Positions 1 through 9,118 of a stretch of 64,000 bases of DNA are shown piece after piece. The stretch comes from an uncultured Marinomonas sp. (lineage in GTDB: Bacteria > Pseudomonadota > Gammaproteobacteria > Pseudomonadales > Marinomonadaceae). Below the pieces are notes generated by a model, which worked only from the letters and a program-made list of their open reading frames with translations, was not told where the DNA came from and ran no database searches. Positions within the stretch are counted from its first letter, which is position 1. The number at the start of each line of letters is the position of its first letter. The position numbers and the translations under genes were made by a program. The stretch is taken from contig CANLRQ010000001.1 in assembly GCA_947493575.1 (NCBI GenBank), forward strand, positions 1 to 64,000, read 5' to 3'.

Positions 1-280
1 AGGCCTTTACCCTACCAACTAGCTAATCTCACGCAGGCTCATCTAATAGCGAAAGGTCCACTCTCTAAGAAAGTGAAGCCCCTCCTTTCCCCCGTAGGGA
101 TTATGCGGTATTAGCATGCGTTTCCACATGTTGTCCCCCACTACTAGGCAGATTCCTACGCGTTACTCACCCGTCCGCCGCTCGACGCCTGTAGCAAGCT
201 ACATCGTTTCCGCTCGACTTGCATGTGTTAAGCCTGCCGCCAGCGTTCAATCTGAGCCATGATCAAACTCTTCAGTTTAA
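1..280 (-). rRNA. rrs: 16S ribosomal RNA, 5' portion (partial)
   Basis: Read on the minus strand this is the first ~280 nt of 16S rRNA. The universal 5' region (GAGTTTGATCATGGCTCAG) lies at about 255-273 and is followed by the expected helices down to the window edge, where the gene is cut. The mature 5' end is placed near 280 by analogy with E. coli (AAA-TGAAGAG). The V1 stem (AACGATGTAGCTTGCTACAG) and the run GGACAACATGTGGAAACGCA look like Marinomonas and relatives, which is recognition by eye, not a search. The operon is transcribed leftwards out of the window. Confidence 0.97.
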
Positions 281-558
281 AATCAAGTGCTGATAAATCA
301 GCTTGCTTACTCAAATTTAACTCTAACTATACTTAAATGTTTGTTTGATAAATCAAACAAACAAGAACGAATTGAAAGTGTTATAGACTCTCGTAAGACT
401 TCAAAATGTTTTCGAAGTCTCCAGCGAGCGCCCACACAAATTATCTGATTAACTATTTTAAAGAGCGTGCTAACTTAGGTAACAAGTGAAAGAAGATGTT
501 CTTCGGTTTCGTCTTGCTGGACAGTGTCTCGTTGTTCTGAGTGGTTGTCCGTGTCAGC
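281..558 (-). promoter_or_regulatory. rrn leader with boxA and three hairpins
   Basis: This is the transcribed leader between the rrn promoter and mature 16S. A boxA-like antitermination element (GCTCTTTAAAA on the minus strand, about 456-466) is followed by a stretch very like the enterobacterial pre-16S leader (AGATAATTTGTGTGGGCGCT). Nearer the gene are an A/T-rich hairpin at 396-420, a perfect 11 bp stem with a 2 nt loop at 339-362, and a 6 bp stem at 289-302. BoxA recruits the Nus antitermination complex in relatives; the hairpins probably serve pre-16S folding or processing, which is inference. No protein gene is supported here. Confidence 0.8.
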
Positions 559-594
559 GAGGGCGTATATTAAGGATCTACAGATTTAGTGCAA
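559..594 (-). promoter_or_regulatory. rrn P1-type promoter
   Basis: Minus strand: -35 TTGCAC (589-594), 16 bp spacer, -10 TAATAT (567-572), then a discriminator ACGCCCTC resembling the GCGCC-type discriminators of stringently controlled rRNA promoters. The sequence upstream of the -35 is very A/T-rich, as expected of an UP element. The start site should be near 559-560. The 16 bp spacer is typical of rrn P1. I see no clear second promoter before boxA. Confidence 0.82.
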
Positions 595-687
595 CCCTTT
601 TATGCAGTTTTTTAATAAAAAGTGAAGAAAAGTTTAAAAAGGGCCAAAACAGTACAGATTTTACACAAAAGTGTCATATTAAGAGTC

Positions 688-714
688 AAAAAAAGACGCC
701 GGAGCGTCTTTTTT
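688..714 (-). terminator. Terminator after ispH
   Basis: A short G/C stem (AAGACGC / GCGTCTT, loop CGGA) is flanked by A and T runs on both sides, so it can work in either direction. It lies 21 bp beyond the ispH stop and just upstream of the rrn promoter, and should insulate the two units. Confidence 0.88.
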
Positions 715-734
715 CTATATCTATTTATATAACT

Positions 735-1685
735 CTATAGGTTTACAACTTTTAACTCTTTGGGCATAGAAAAAGACACATTCTCTTCTCGTCCTTCTAT
801 TTCTACTGGAGAAAGACCACCTTCCTGCTTTAATCTTTCTATAACTCTATTCACTAAGATTTCTGGAGCAGAAGCGCCTGCAGTTACACCAACGCTTTTC
901 ACCCCTGTCAGCCAACTAACTTGTATTTCCTCTGCATTATCAATTAAATAAGCAGTCGAACCCATACGCTCTGCTAACTCTTTCAATCTGTTTGAATTGG
1001 AACTATTAACAGAACCAACAACCAAAACAAGATCGGACTCTTCCGCTAACGCTTTCACTGCATCTTGACGATTTTGTGTTGCATAGCAAATATCGTCTTT
1101 TTTCGGGCCTTGGATATTCGGAAACTCCTTACGCAATGCATCAATAACAATAGAAGTATCATCCATTGACAAGGTAGTCTGCGTAACAAAAGACAATGCA
1201 TCAGGATTACTCACTTTTAAACGAGACACATCGTCTGGACTTTCCACTAAATAAATAGCGCCACCATTACTTGAATCATACTGCCCCATTGTTCCTTCAA
1301 CTTCAGGGTGACCATCATGACCAATCAGTACGCACTCCATACCATCTCGTGAAAAGCGCACCACTTCTAAATGAACCTTAGTCACTAAAGGACAAGTAGC
1401 ATCAAAAACTTTCAGTCCACGGCGATCCGCTTCAGTACGCACAGCCTGAGAAACGCCATGGGCACTAAAAATCACAATATTATCATCTGGAACCTGATCA
1501 AGCTCTTCAACAAAAACAGCGCCGCGTGACTTTAATGTCTCTACAACAAATTTATTATGCACAACTTCATGACGGACATAGATTGGCGCGTCAAATAAAT
1601 CTAAGCAACGATTTACAATATCAATTGCACGATCTACTCCGGCACAAAAACCTCTAGGGTTAGCTAATTGAATGGCGAAACTCAT
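735..1685 (-). CDS. ispH: 4-hydroxy-3-methylbut-2-enyl diphosphate reductase
   Basis: Last enzyme of the MEP isoprenoid pathway; it reduces HMBPP to IPP and DMAPP with a [4Fe-4S] cluster. The 316-residue length equals that of E. coli IspH. The three cluster cysteines are visible at C14 ([10 protein letters not shown]), C98 (DATCPLVTK) and C200 ([10 protein letters not shown]), and the active-site H126/E128 stretch ([11 protein letters not shown]) is intact. The start overlaps the stop of fkpB by 4 nt (ATGA), so the two are translationally coupled. It is the last gene of the ribF-ileS-lspA-fkpB-ispH unit, the order found widely in gammaproteobacteria. Confidence 0.98.
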   Translation of the reverse strand: MSFAIQLANPRGFCAGVDRAIDIVNRCLDLFDAPIYVRHEVVHNKFVVETLKSRGAVFVEELDQVPDDNIVIFSAHGVSQAVRTEADRRGLKVFDATCPLVTKVHLEVVRFSRDGMECVLIGHDGHPEVEGTMGQYDSSNGGAIYLVESPDDVSRLKVSNPDALSFVTQTTLSMDDTSIVIDALRKEFPNIQGPKKDDICYATQNRQDAVKALAEESDLVLVVGSVNSSNSNRLKELAERMGSTAYLIDNAEEIQVSWLTGVKSVGVTAGASAPEILVNRVIERLKQEGGLSPVEIEGREENVSFSMPKELKVVNL

Positions 1686-2113
1686 TCGTCACCACCTATT
1701 TTTAAAATTTCCACTTTAAAAACTAGGCTCCTACCGGCCAGCGGGTGATTAAAATCAACCTCGACATCGTTTTCTCCAATAGATGCAATAACTCCCGGTA
1801 ACTCATTCTTTCCCACATCAGCAAAGGAAACAATCATGCCCTCTTCAATATCCATTGAGAATTGATTACGAGACATTCTTTGAATATTACTTGGGTTCCT
1901 GACACCGAATGACTTTTCTGGAGACATATTAAATGATGCTTTTTGACCTTCTTCCAGCCCTAATAGAACTTCCTCAAAAGAGGGTAATAAATTTCCGTCG
2001 CCATAGTTAAATTGAGCAGGAGCTTTATCAAAAGTAGAATCAACTACTTGACCATCATCTAATGACAATTCGAAATGCAATGTAATATTACTATTTTCTG
2101 TAATCTGGTTCAT
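1682..2113 (-). CDS. fkpB: FKBP-type peptidyl-prolyl cis-trans isomerase, SlyD/FkpB-like
   Basis: A 143-residue FKBP-fold protein. The first strand ([18 protein letters not shown]) and the central flap ([15 protein letters not shown]) match the SlyD/FkpB subfamily, in which an insert-in-flap domain adds chaperone activity; the segment from about residue 65 to 120 fits that insert. There is no SlyD-type histidine-rich metal tail, which favours FkpB (SlpA). The protein has no signal peptide and should be cytoplasmic. It sits between lspA (5 nt gap) and ispH (4 nt overlap), the usual position of fkpB. Its physiological client is not known from sequence. Confidence 0.93.
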   Translation of the reverse strand: MNQITENSNITLHFELSLDDGQVVDSTFDKAPAQFNYGDGNLLPSFEEVLLGLEEGQKASFNMSPEKSFGVRNPSNIQRMSRNQFSMDIEEGMIVSFADVGKNELPGVIASIGENDVEVDFNHPLAGRSLVFKVEILKIGGDE

Positions 2114-2118
2114 ATTGG

Positions 2119-2616
2119 TTACTCACTGCCCTTCTTATTTAAGAAGCCTTCTAACAACATAACAACAACACCGAGAGATATAGCACTATCAGCTATATTA
2201 AACGCTGGAAAATACCAACTTTGCTGCCAGTGGAGTTGGATAAAATCAATTACATGACCATAAGCAAGCCGATCATATAAATTACCTAATGCACCACCTA
2301 ATATTAATGACAAGGATAATGACTCCCAAGGGTTTTCATTACCAATTTTCATTAAACGCCAACTAATCCCAATACTGACTGAAATTGCAATCACCGCAAA
2401 AAACCAGCGCTGCCAACCACCTTCTTGAGCCAAGAAACTAAACGCAGCCCCAGTGTTGTAACGTAGTGTTAAATCAAAAAAAGGCAAGAGAGGAATCTCT
2501 TGCCCATAATATAAACTTGTATCAGCCCATTGTTTGGTCAGCCAATCCAAGATAATTAAAACACAAGCCAGCGCCCACCAGCGCTGAGCTTGCTTAAACG
2601 CACTTATTGATATCAT
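2119..2616 (-). CDS. lspA: Lipoprotein signal peptidase (signal peptidase II)
   Basis: Inner-membrane aspartyl protease that removes signal peptides from diacylglyceryl-modified prolipoproteins. The 165-residue protein has four hydrophobic spans. Family motifs are present: DWLTKQWAD near the N-terminus, YNTGAAFSF, and the two catalytic aspartates in GNLYDRLAYGHVIDF and FNIADSAIS. The start codon overlaps the ileS stop by one base (TAATG), indicating translational coupling to isoleucyl-tRNA synthetase, as in E. coli. Confidence 0.98.
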   Translation of the reverse strand: MISISAFKQAQRWWALACVLIILDWLTKQWADTSLYYGQEIPLLPFFDLTLRYNTGAAFSFLAQEGGWQRWFFAVIAISVSIGISWRLMKIGNENPWESLSLSLILGGALGNLYDRLAYGHVIDFIQLHWQQSWYFPAFNIADSAISLGVVVMLLEGFLNKKGSE

Positions 2617-5438
2617 TATGCGTAAAGGCGCTTCTCACCTTCTCCATCAGGTAAGTTGGAAACACAGCGATCGCACAATTCAGGGTGTGCTTCACGCTTA
2701 CCTACTTCTTCACGGTGATGCCAACAACGAACGCACTTAGCATGCTCACTTAATGCAACACTCACTTTAAGATTGTCTATCTCCGTTTGAGTTGCACTCT
2801 CAGGTGCTTCAGACAAAGGCAGAACCGTCACTTTAGATGCAATTAAGATAAAACGCAGTTCTTCTGATAATGATTCCAATAAATCTTTCAAAGAGCCATC
2901 ACAGTAAAGATGCAACTCTGTACCAAGAGATGCCTTGATTTTCCCTTCACTGCGATTTTGTTCTAGCACTTTATTTACAGATTCTTTAGTCACCTGAACT
3001 GTTGACCAGAAATTATGACCAAACGGAGCATCTTCTGGTAATTCAGTTAAACCTTCATACCAAGTTTCAAGGAATACAGACTCACTACGCTCTCCCGGAA
3101 GAGACTGCCAAAGTTCATCTGCTGTAAAACTCAATACAGGAGCAATCCAACGAGAAAACGCTTCTACAATATGATACAAAGCCGTTTGAGCAGAGCGACG
3201 AGCTAAGCTATTTTCTTGAGTTGTATATTGGCGATCCTTAACAATATCTAAATAGAAACCACCTAATTCAACAGAGCAAAAGTTTTGAATTTTTTGATTC
3301 ACTGTATGAAATTGATACTCATTATATGCAGTATCTAACTCACGCTGTAATTTAGCTGCTCTGTCAACAATCCATCGATCTAATGCTAACATTTCAGTTG
3401 GTGCAACAATATGTGTCGCTGGCTCAAAACCATTAAGGTTTGACAACATAAAACGAGCCGTATTACGAATACGACGATACGAATCGGCAACACGCTTCAA
3501 GATTTCATCAGAAACTGTCATTTCAGTCGTATAGTCTGTTGCAGCTACCCATAAACGAATAATATCTGCACCTAATGTATCCATTACCTTCTGAGGCGAT
3601 AGAACATTACCAAGTGACTTAGACATTTTTCGGCCATCGCCGTCTACAGTGAAGCCATGAGTCAGTACCTGTTTGTATGGAGGTACTCCACGTACTGCGA
3701 TCGATGTCTTCAATGAAGACTGGAACCATCCACGATGTTGATCCGAACCTTCCAAATACAAATCAGCAGGGAAACTTAATTCTTCGCGCTGGTCGATAAC
3801 AGAATAATGCGTCACGCCAGAGTCAAACCAAACATCCAATGTGTCAGTAACTTTGCTGTACTTATCCGCATCATCACCTAACAACTCAGCAGCATCTAGA
3901 TCAAACCACGCATCAATGCCTTCTAATTCAATACGTTTAGCTACTTCTTCGATTAGACGTGGAGTTTCTGGATGCAGTTCTTGAGTTTCTTTATCAATGA
4001 ATAACGCAATAGGTACACCCCATGTACGCTGACGAGAAACACACCAATCAGGGCTGTTACTCAACATCCCCTCCATGCGATTTTGTCCCCAACTTGGCAC
4101 CCATTTAACGCCTTCTACAGCATTTTTTGCTGCGTCAAGCAGGCCTTTTTCTGTCATGCTAATAAACCACTGAGGTGTTGCACGATAGATCAAAGGGGTT
4201 TTTGTTCTCCAGCAATGAGGGTAGCTATGGAATATTTTGTCTTGCTTCACTAGTGTATTGTGAGATTCTAGAGCTTCTAAAATAGGCGCATCTACTTTAT
4301 AAACATGCAGTCCAGCGAATTCACCTGCAGCATCACCATAAACACCGTTGTCTTGTACCAAATTCAATGTTTCAAGGCCGTTTTCATAACCAACATTGAA
4401 ATCGTCTACACCATGGTCTGGTGCTGTATGTACAGCCCCCGTACCGGCATCAGTAGTAACATGATCACCCAAGATAATCGGCAAATGCTTTTCAAGAAAA
4501 GGATGTTGCAAACGCACTTTATCTAGATCTGCACCAACACAACGACCAACAACACGGTAGTCCGTAACATCGTAGCGAGACATAATAGATTCAACCATGT
4601 CTTCAGCAACAACCAAACGCTCTTTCCCTGCACCCATATCCAGTTCAACTAACGCATAGTTAAATTCAGCATGAACAGAAACAGCCTGACTCGCCGGCAA
4701 AGTCCAAGGAGTTGTTGTCCAAATAACAACTGACACCTGACCTTCACCTTGAGCATCTTTAAATTTAGCAATCACTTCATTTTGATCAACAGCAACATAA
4801 CGTACATCTAAAGACAAAGAAGTTTTATCTTGATATTCGACTTCAGCTTCAGCCAATGCCGAACCACCAACAACACTCCAATATACAGGTTTAAAACCTT
4901 TAACTAGGTGACCGTTTTTGGCAATCTCACCCAGTGCACGAACAATGTTCGCCTCTGTTTGGAAGTTCATTGTAAGGTAAGGCTTTTCCCAATCGCCGGA
5001 GATACCAAGACGGATAAAATCTTTTTTCTGTCCAGCTACTTGAGTAAGCGCATATTCACGACATTTTGCGCGAAAGTCTTTGTACGAAACTTTCGTTCCT
5101 GCTTTACCAATTAATTGCTCGACTTTGTGTTCAATGGGCAAACCATGACAATCCCAACCAGGAATATAAGGCGCGTCAAATCCGCTTACGGTTTTTGATT
5201 TAACAATAATATCTTTGAGAATTTTATTTACTGCGTGACCAATATGGATGTCACCATTTGCATAAGGAGGGCCATCATGAAGGACAAAAGGCGTTCTACC
5301 TTTGCTGACTTCACGAATTTTATTATATAGATCTAGTTCCTGCCAACGCTTAAGCATAACAGGTTCACGTTTTGCCAAATCGCCTCTCATTGGGAAGCTT
5401 GTTTCTGGCAAATTCAGTGTTGGTTTATAATCACTCAT
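2616..5438 (-). CDS. ileS: Isoleucine--tRNA ligase
   Basis: Class Ia aminoacyl-tRNA synthetase charging tRNA-Ile. I chose the start at MSDYKPTLN (940 residues) because it matches E. coli IleS exactly; an upstream in-frame start would add nine residues without homology. The Rossmann HIGH motif ([13 protein letters not shown]), the CP1 editing domain, the KMSKS loop ([11 protein letters not shown]) and the C-terminal zinc site (CVRCWHH ... CDRC) are all present, so the enzyme looks complete. It lies 33 bp after ribF and overlaps lspA by one base. Confidence 0.98.
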   Translation of the reverse strand: MSDYKPTLNLPETSFPMRGDLAKREPVMLKRWQELDLYNKIREVSKGRTPFVLHDGPPYANGDIHIGHAVNKILKDIIVKSKTVSGFDAPYIPGWDCHGLPIEHKVEQLIGKAGTKVSYKDFRAKCREYALTQVAGQKKDFIRLGISGDWEKPYLTMNFQTEANIVRALGEIAKNGHLVKGFKPVYWSVVGGSALAEAEVEYQDKTSLSLDVRYVAVDQNEVIAKFKDAQGEGQVSVVIWTTTPWTLPASQAVSVHAEFNYALVELDMGAGKERLVVAEDMVESIMSRYDVTDYRVVGRCVGADLDKVRLQHPFLEKHLPIILGDHVTTDAGTGAVHTAPDHGVDDFNVGYENGLETLNLVQDNGVYGDAAGEFAGLHVYKVDAPILEALESHNTLVKQDKIFHSYPHCWRTKTPLIYRATPQWFISMTEKGLLDAAKNAVEGVKWVPSWGQNRMEGMLSNSPDWCVSRQRTWGVPIALFIDKETQELHPETPRLIEEVAKRIELEGIDAWFDLDAAELLGDDADKYSKVTDTLDVWFDSGVTHYSVIDQREELSFPADLYLEGSDQHRGWFQSSLKTSIAVRGVPPYKQVLTHGFTVDGDGRKMSKSLGNVLSPQKVMDTLGADIIRLWVAATDYTTEMTVSDEILKRVADSYRRIRNTARFMLSNLNGFEPATHIVAPTEMLALDRWIVDRAAKLQRELDTAYNEYQFHTVNQKIQNFCSVELGGFYLDIVKDRQYTTQENSLARRSAQTALYHIVEAFSRWIAPVLSFTADELWQSLPGERSESVFLETWYEGLTELPEDAPFGHNFWSTVQVTKESVNKVLEQNRSEGKIKASLGTELHLYCDGSLKDLLESLSEELRFILIASKVTVLPLSEAPESATQTEIDNLKVSVALSEHAKCVRCWHHREEVGKREAHPELCDRCVSNLPDGEGEKRLYA

Positions 5439-5471
5439 GTTATTCGATTTACCCTCAAAGATCATCGTTCA

Positions 5472-6398
5472 CTAATTAATAAAATAGTGCTGCGCTTTTT
5501 CTTTATCTAATTGAATTTGTGTCTCCAGCTCTTCCAAGCCAGACATTTTTCGTTCTTCTCGTATAAACTGACAAAAGCGTACGCTGACATACTCACCATA
5601 CAAATCGCCATCAAAATTAAATATATTTACTTCCAGCTTGGTTGATAAGCCACCCACTGTAGGTCGGGTTCCTACATTTGCAATCGCTGGGTATTCATCG
5701 CCCTTATGAGTTAAAATAACGGCATAGACTCCCGTTAATGCTGGCTTTGCTATTTTCAAGTGCACATTGGCTGTAGGAAAACCAATGGTCCTTCCTAACT
5801 GCTTTCCATAGACAACTCGTCCAGACAATTCTAGCGCATGACCTAATATCTGTTCAGCTTGCTTAATTCGACCTTCAGTCAGCAGTGACCGAATGAGCGA
5901 ACTGCTTACTCGTTCTTGACTTTGAGTAACAACAGACACGGTATTCTCAACAACAAAATCATTTTCAGCACCAAATTGATTCAAATACTGAAAATCTCCT
6001 TGGCGATCACAACCAAAGCGAAAATCATCGCCCACAACTAAATGTCGAACTTGCAAACCATCCGTTAATATCGAGCGGCAAAAATCATTAGCATTATGTT
6101 GTTGTAATTTTTTATTGAACGGCATGACCAATACATAATCAATGCCCTGCCCCTCTAAGAGCTTCACCTTATCTCTCAAACGTGAAATTCGACCTGGGGC
6201 TTTTTCTTTAGAAAAAAACTCTCTGGGTTGAGGCTCAAAAATCATAATGCAAGATGGCACATTGTACTGACATGCTAAAAATCTGACGCGAGACAATATA
6301 GCTTGATGACCTATATGAACTCCGTCAAAATTACCAATTGTTAGCACACACTTTTGATGGTGCAAACGTATATTATGAATACCTCTAATTAACTCCAT
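5472..6398 (-). CDS. ribF: Bifunctional riboflavin kinase / FAD synthetase
   Basis: Converts riboflavin to FMN and FMN to FAD. The N-terminal nucleotidyltransferase domain carries TIGNFDGVHIGHQ and the SSSLIRSLLTEG segment. The C-terminal flavokinase domain starts near residue 185 with LGRTIGFPTANVHL. Length (308) is normal for the bacterial bifunctional enzyme, and MELIRGIHN matches the E. coli start. It is the promoter-proximal gene of the ribF-ileS-lspA-fkpB-ispH unit, now separated from murJ by a miniature transposable element. Confidence 0.98.
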   Translation of the reverse strand: MELIRGIHNIRLHHQKCVLTIGNFDGVHIGHQAILSRVRFLACQYNVPSCIMIFEPQPREFFSKEKAPGRISRLRDKVKLLEGQGIDYVLVMPFNKKLQQHNANDFCRSILTDGLQVRHLVVGDDFRFGCDRQGDFQYLNQFGAENDFVVENTVSVVTQSQERVSSSLIRSLLTEGRIKQAEQILGHALELSGRVVYGKQLGRTIGFPTANVHLKIAKPALTGVYAVILTHKGDEYPAIANVGTRPTVGGLSTKLEVNIFNFDGDLYGEYVSVRFCQFIREERKMSGLEELETQIQLDKEKAQHYFIN

Positions 6399-6444
6399 AG
6401 AGCCTCATGTAAAACAAAATTATTTTCTACCGAAAAATCCCAAT

Positions 6445-6450
6445 ATTATA
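6445..6450 (-). promoter_or_regulatory. Possible -10 box for the ribF operon
   Basis: The minus strand shows a consensus TATAAT about 47 bp upstream of the ribF start. No good -35 is seen at 16-18 bp, so this is only a candidate. It lies between ribF and the miniature element, so the element need not have cut the operon from its promoter. Confidence 0.4.
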
Positions 6451-6487
6451 TAGCAGTTCTACTTGCTTCGGTAGGTTCGAACACTAG

Positions 6488-6625
6488 GGAAGGTGCGAAT
6501 AAATCCACTAAGCCTCAGTCTTCCTTGTTGAGCATCTCGCAAACAGGTCATCGCATTCGATACTCGCCTCAAAATAGCAGACTTTTATCCACATTCTGAG
6601 GCAAAAAGACTTATTTGCACCTCCC
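6488..6625. mobile_element. IS5-family miniature element (MITE), 138 bp
   Basis: Left terminal repeat GGAAGGTGCGAATAAATCC and right terminal repeat (inverted) GGGAGGTGCAAATAAGTC share most positions and closely resemble the ends of IS5 (GGAAGGTGCGAACAAG). CTAG, a YTAR-type target duplication typical of IS5, flanks both sides (6484-6487 and 6626-6629). Next to the tips, CTCAG/CTGAG extends the symmetry. There is no transposase frame inside, so it would move only with a transposase in trans. The rightmost CTAG contains the murJ stop codon. A shorter relative lies at 23099-23159. Confidence 0.85.
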
Positions 6626-8188
6626 CTAGACTCTCAGCATTTTCAAACGAAAGCCTAAAATCCCAGCGCCAACAGCATAAGCAGCCACACCACCGATAAC
6701 AACAAAGAACAAATAAGTAACTCTTTCTATCTCAGATAGTAAAACCCATGAGATACCTTGCGAATTAAGCCACATAAGACCCATTGCAAGAAATAACAAC
6801 CCCGCACCTGTCACTTTAAGCATTTTGCGCCATTCAGAAGAAAACGCATGATGACCTTGACGACTTAACCCACGCCACAGCAAAAACGCATTAAGAGCAG
6901 ATGAAACAGAGGTTGCTAATGCTAACCCTACATGACCTAAAGGTCCGACAAACAATAGATTCAACACCATATTAGCCACCATAGCGATGATACCAATACG
7001 AACCGGGGTTTTAGTATCTTGGCGAGCATAATAGCCTGGAGCAAGCACTTTTATTGACATCATAAACAACAAGCCTAACGAATAAGCCTGTAAGCTTTGA
7101 GCGGCCATGAGCACATCATATTCGGTCAGTTGCCCTCGATAAAATATCGTTGCTAGTAAAGGCTCCGCAAGGAAAAACAAGGCAATGGACGATGGCAAAG
7201 CAATGAAAAATACAACCCTCACCCCCCAATCCAACGTCTTTACGAATTTACCGGATTCTCCACTTGAAAAGCTTCTAGATAAAGATGGCAAGACAACAGT
7301 GCTAATTGCAATTGCGAACACCCCTAGCGGAAGCTCATATAATCGATCAGATAAGTACAACCATGTAATACTCCCCGTCTTTAGAAACGAGGCTAATACT
7401 GTATCTAATAACAAATTAATTTGGCTCACCGAAACACCAAACAATGCAGGCAGCATAAGTGTTAGGATTTTCTTAACTCCGGGGTGAGAAAAATTTACTG
7501 TCGGCATTGGCAACAACTTCAGTCGAGCTAAAAATGGCACCTGAAACAACAACTGAACAATACCAGCAACACATACACCCCATGCAATTGCTTCCTCTTT
7601 TATAATCGCCTCAGTAGCAAAAAACAACGTCGCAATAATAAGAGATAAATTTAAAAAAATTGGCGTGATCGCAGGAACCGCATATTCACCGTAGCTATTC
7701 AAAATTCCGCCAGCCAAAGCAGTAAGAGAAATAAACATTAAATAAGGGAATGTGATGGTTAATAAGTCGGCACCCAGCTTTATTTGTGCTGGATCCCCGA
7801 CAAAGCCCGGGGCAAAAACTTGAATAACCCAAGGCGCTCCCAACATAAAAAGCACCGTTATCAATAAAAGAATCAACCCTAACGAACCTGTTACTGCAGC
7901 AACAAGAGCTCTCACCTCTTCATATTCCCGATTAACTTTATACTCAGTAAGAACAGGAACGAAAGCTTGCGAAAAAGCCCCTTCGGCAAAGAGTCGTCGA
8001 AAGAAATTAGGAATCTTAAAAGCCACATAAAAAGCATCGGCACTGCCACTGGCCCCCAATACAAACGCTAATGAGGCATCACGTACTAAACCTAAAATAC
8101 GCGACAAAAACGTACAAATAGAAACTATTACCCCAGATCTCAGCAGCATAAATGATGATGTTGTCGTTGATTTTGGTTCTTGATCCAT
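6626..8188 (-). CDS. murJ: Lipid II flippase MurJ
   Basis: Polytopic inner-membrane protein of the MOP/MATE-like fold that flips lipid II to the periplasm for peptidoglycan synthesis. The N-terminal signature is strong (TFLSRILGLVRD, then RRLFAEGAFSQAFVPVL), and about 14 hydrophobic spans follow. From MDQEPKS it is 520 residues; E. coli MurJ has 511. Homology really starts at MLLRSG, 13 residues further in, so the start is uncertain. The last codons (MLRV, stop TAG) end exactly at the miniature element; the stop is part of the duplicated CTAG. Length near the family norm suggests the C-terminus is unharmed. Confidence 0.95.
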   Translation of the reverse strand: MDQEPKSTTTSSFMLLRSGVIVSICTFLSRILGLVRDASLAFVLGASGSADAFYVAFKIPNFFRRLFAEGAFSQAFVPVLTEYKVNREYEEVRALVAAVTGSLGLILLLITVLFMLGAPWVIQVFAPGFVGDPAQIKLGADLLTITFPYLMFISLTALAGGILNSYGEYAVPAITPIFLNLSLIIATLFFATEAIIKEEAIAWGVCVAGIVQLLFQVPFLARLKLLPMPTVNFSHPGVKKILTLMLPALFGVSVSQINLLLDTVLASFLKTGSITWLYLSDRLYELPLGVFAIAISTVVLPSLSRSFSSGESGKFVKTLDWGVRVVFFIALPSSIALFFLAEPLLATIFYRGQLTEYDVLMAAQSLQAYSLGLLFMMSIKVLAPGYYARQDTKTPVRIGIIAMVANMVLNLLFVGPLGHVGLALATSVSSALNAFLLWRGLSRQGHHAFSSEWRKMLKVTGAGLLFLAMGLMWLNSQGISWVLLSEIERVTYLFFVVIGGVAAYAVGAGILGFRLKMLRV

Positions 8189-8360
8189 TAAAAAATTCTG
8201 CCCATTCTCGAAGAACAGCAAGAATAACACCCATTCTTGCAAGAGAATAAGAAAAAACAGGCTATATTGATCGAATAATTAACAGTTTGGGGTTGTGGTG
8301 TGATCAAAAGCTGGTAAAATTTGCCGCGAGATTTTCAAGTTACACTTGACATTTATTTCA

Positions 8361-8384
8361 CGATATAACGAAATCGTTGTATCG
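8361..8384. promoter_or_regulatory. Near-perfect inverted repeat upstream of rpsT
   Basis: CGATATAACGA, AA, TCGTTGTATCG form an 11 bp inverted repeat with one mismatch, ending 28 bp before the rpsT start. A TTGACA (8346-8351) lies just upstream but has no -10 at normal spacing; TTACAC (8340-8345), 18 bp, TATAAC (8364-8369) is an alternative promoter that would place the palindrome over the -10. It could be an RNA hairpin for S20 autoregulation or an operator. Both readings are inference. Confidence 0.45.
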
Positions 8385-8412
8385 TTTCATTTTCGAATTT
8401 AAGGAGCCAACC

Positions 8413-8676
8413 GTGGCAAATTCCGCCGGTTCAAAAAAACGTGCGCGCCAGGCGATCAAACGTCGCGCTCACAATGGTGGCCTACGCTCAATGGTGCGCA
8501 CTTACTTGAAAAAAGTAGATGCAGCTATCGCAGCAGGCAACAAAGAAGAAGCTCAAGCAGCTTATGTTGTAGCAACTTCACAATTAGATAAAGCCGCTAC
8601 TAAAGGCCTTTATCACAAAAACAAAACAGCTCGCCATAAGAGCCGTTTAAACGCTCAAATCAAAGCAATCGCTTAA
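8413..8676 (+). CDS. rpsT: 30S ribosomal protein S20
   Basis: Primary 16S rRNA-binding protein of the small subunit, 87 residues, all-helical and very basic. The start is a GTG preceded by AAGGAG at 8401-8406, and the protein then reads (M)[17 protein letters not shown], matching E. coli S20. Upstream in-frame codons give no homology. A non-AUG start is common for rpsT (UUG in E. coli) and fits translational autoregulation. It is monocistronic, with a terminator 10 bp downstream. Confidence 0.97.
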   Translation: MANSAGSKKRARQAIKRRAHNGGLRSMVRTYLKKVDAAIAAGNKEEAQAAYVVATSQLDKAATKGLYHKNKTARHKSRLNAQIKAIA

Positions 8677-8685
8677 TTTGATCGT

Positions 8686-8713
8686 AAAAAAACCGGCCTA
8701 TGCCGGTTTTTTT
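8686..8713. terminator. Bidirectional terminator between rpsT and dgkA
   Basis: Stem CCGGC/GCCGG with loop CTAT, extended by seven A-T pairs and runs of A and T on either side. It serves convergent rpsT and dgkA. Confidence 0.9.
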
Positions 8714-8731
8714 ATAGCTTATTTCTACCCA

Positions 8732-9091
8732 TTAATACAGCAACATTCCCCACACAAATACTGCAAGCAATAAAGACAACATAACAGCAGCGGAGCCCAA
8801 GTCTTTTGCCCTACCAGATAATTCATGATGCTCATCACTGATACGATCCACTACAGCTTCAACACTTGAGTTAAACGTTTCAACAATCACAACCAGAGCC
8901 ACAGAAAAAATCATCAACACCTGCTCTACTCTACTTTCTCCAAGCAAGAATGCTAAAGGGATAGCCACAAGCAGCAATAACACTTCCTGCCTAAAAGCTG
9001 CTTCATATCTCCATTGCGCAACAAGACCTTGATAGGAATACTTCATTGCAGACAATATGCGAGATAACCCCTTTTTCCCAGGCTTAGCCAT
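8732..9091 (-). CDS. dgkA: Diacylglycerol kinase
   Basis: Small trimeric inner-membrane kinase that phosphorylates diacylglycerol, recycling it from membrane-derived oligosaccharide or lipid A modification into phospholipid synthesis. About 119 residues with an amphipathic N-terminus and three transmembrane spans. The catalytic region ETFNSSVEAVVDR followed by GRAKDLGSAAV is the family signature. ATG at 9091 has GGGAG 10 nt upstream; a GTG six bases earlier is possible but leaves only 4 nt to the same site. It lies behind proB (gap about 27 bp) and may be co-transcribed. Confidence 0.96.
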   Translation of the reverse strand: MAKPGKKGLSRILSAMKYSYQGLVAQWRYEAAFRQEVLLLLVAIPLAFLLGESRVEQVLMIFSVALVVIVETFNSSVEAVVDRISDEHHELSGRAKDLGSAAVMLSLLLAVFVWGMLLY

Positions 9092-9118
9092 ACTCACTTT
9101 ACTCCCGACACAGAAATA

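Noticed and set aside
486..740. 84-residue plus-strand open frame over the rrn promoter
   Set aside because: It runs antisense through the rrn promoter, leader and ispH terminator, has no homology I recognise and no Shine-Dalgarno site.
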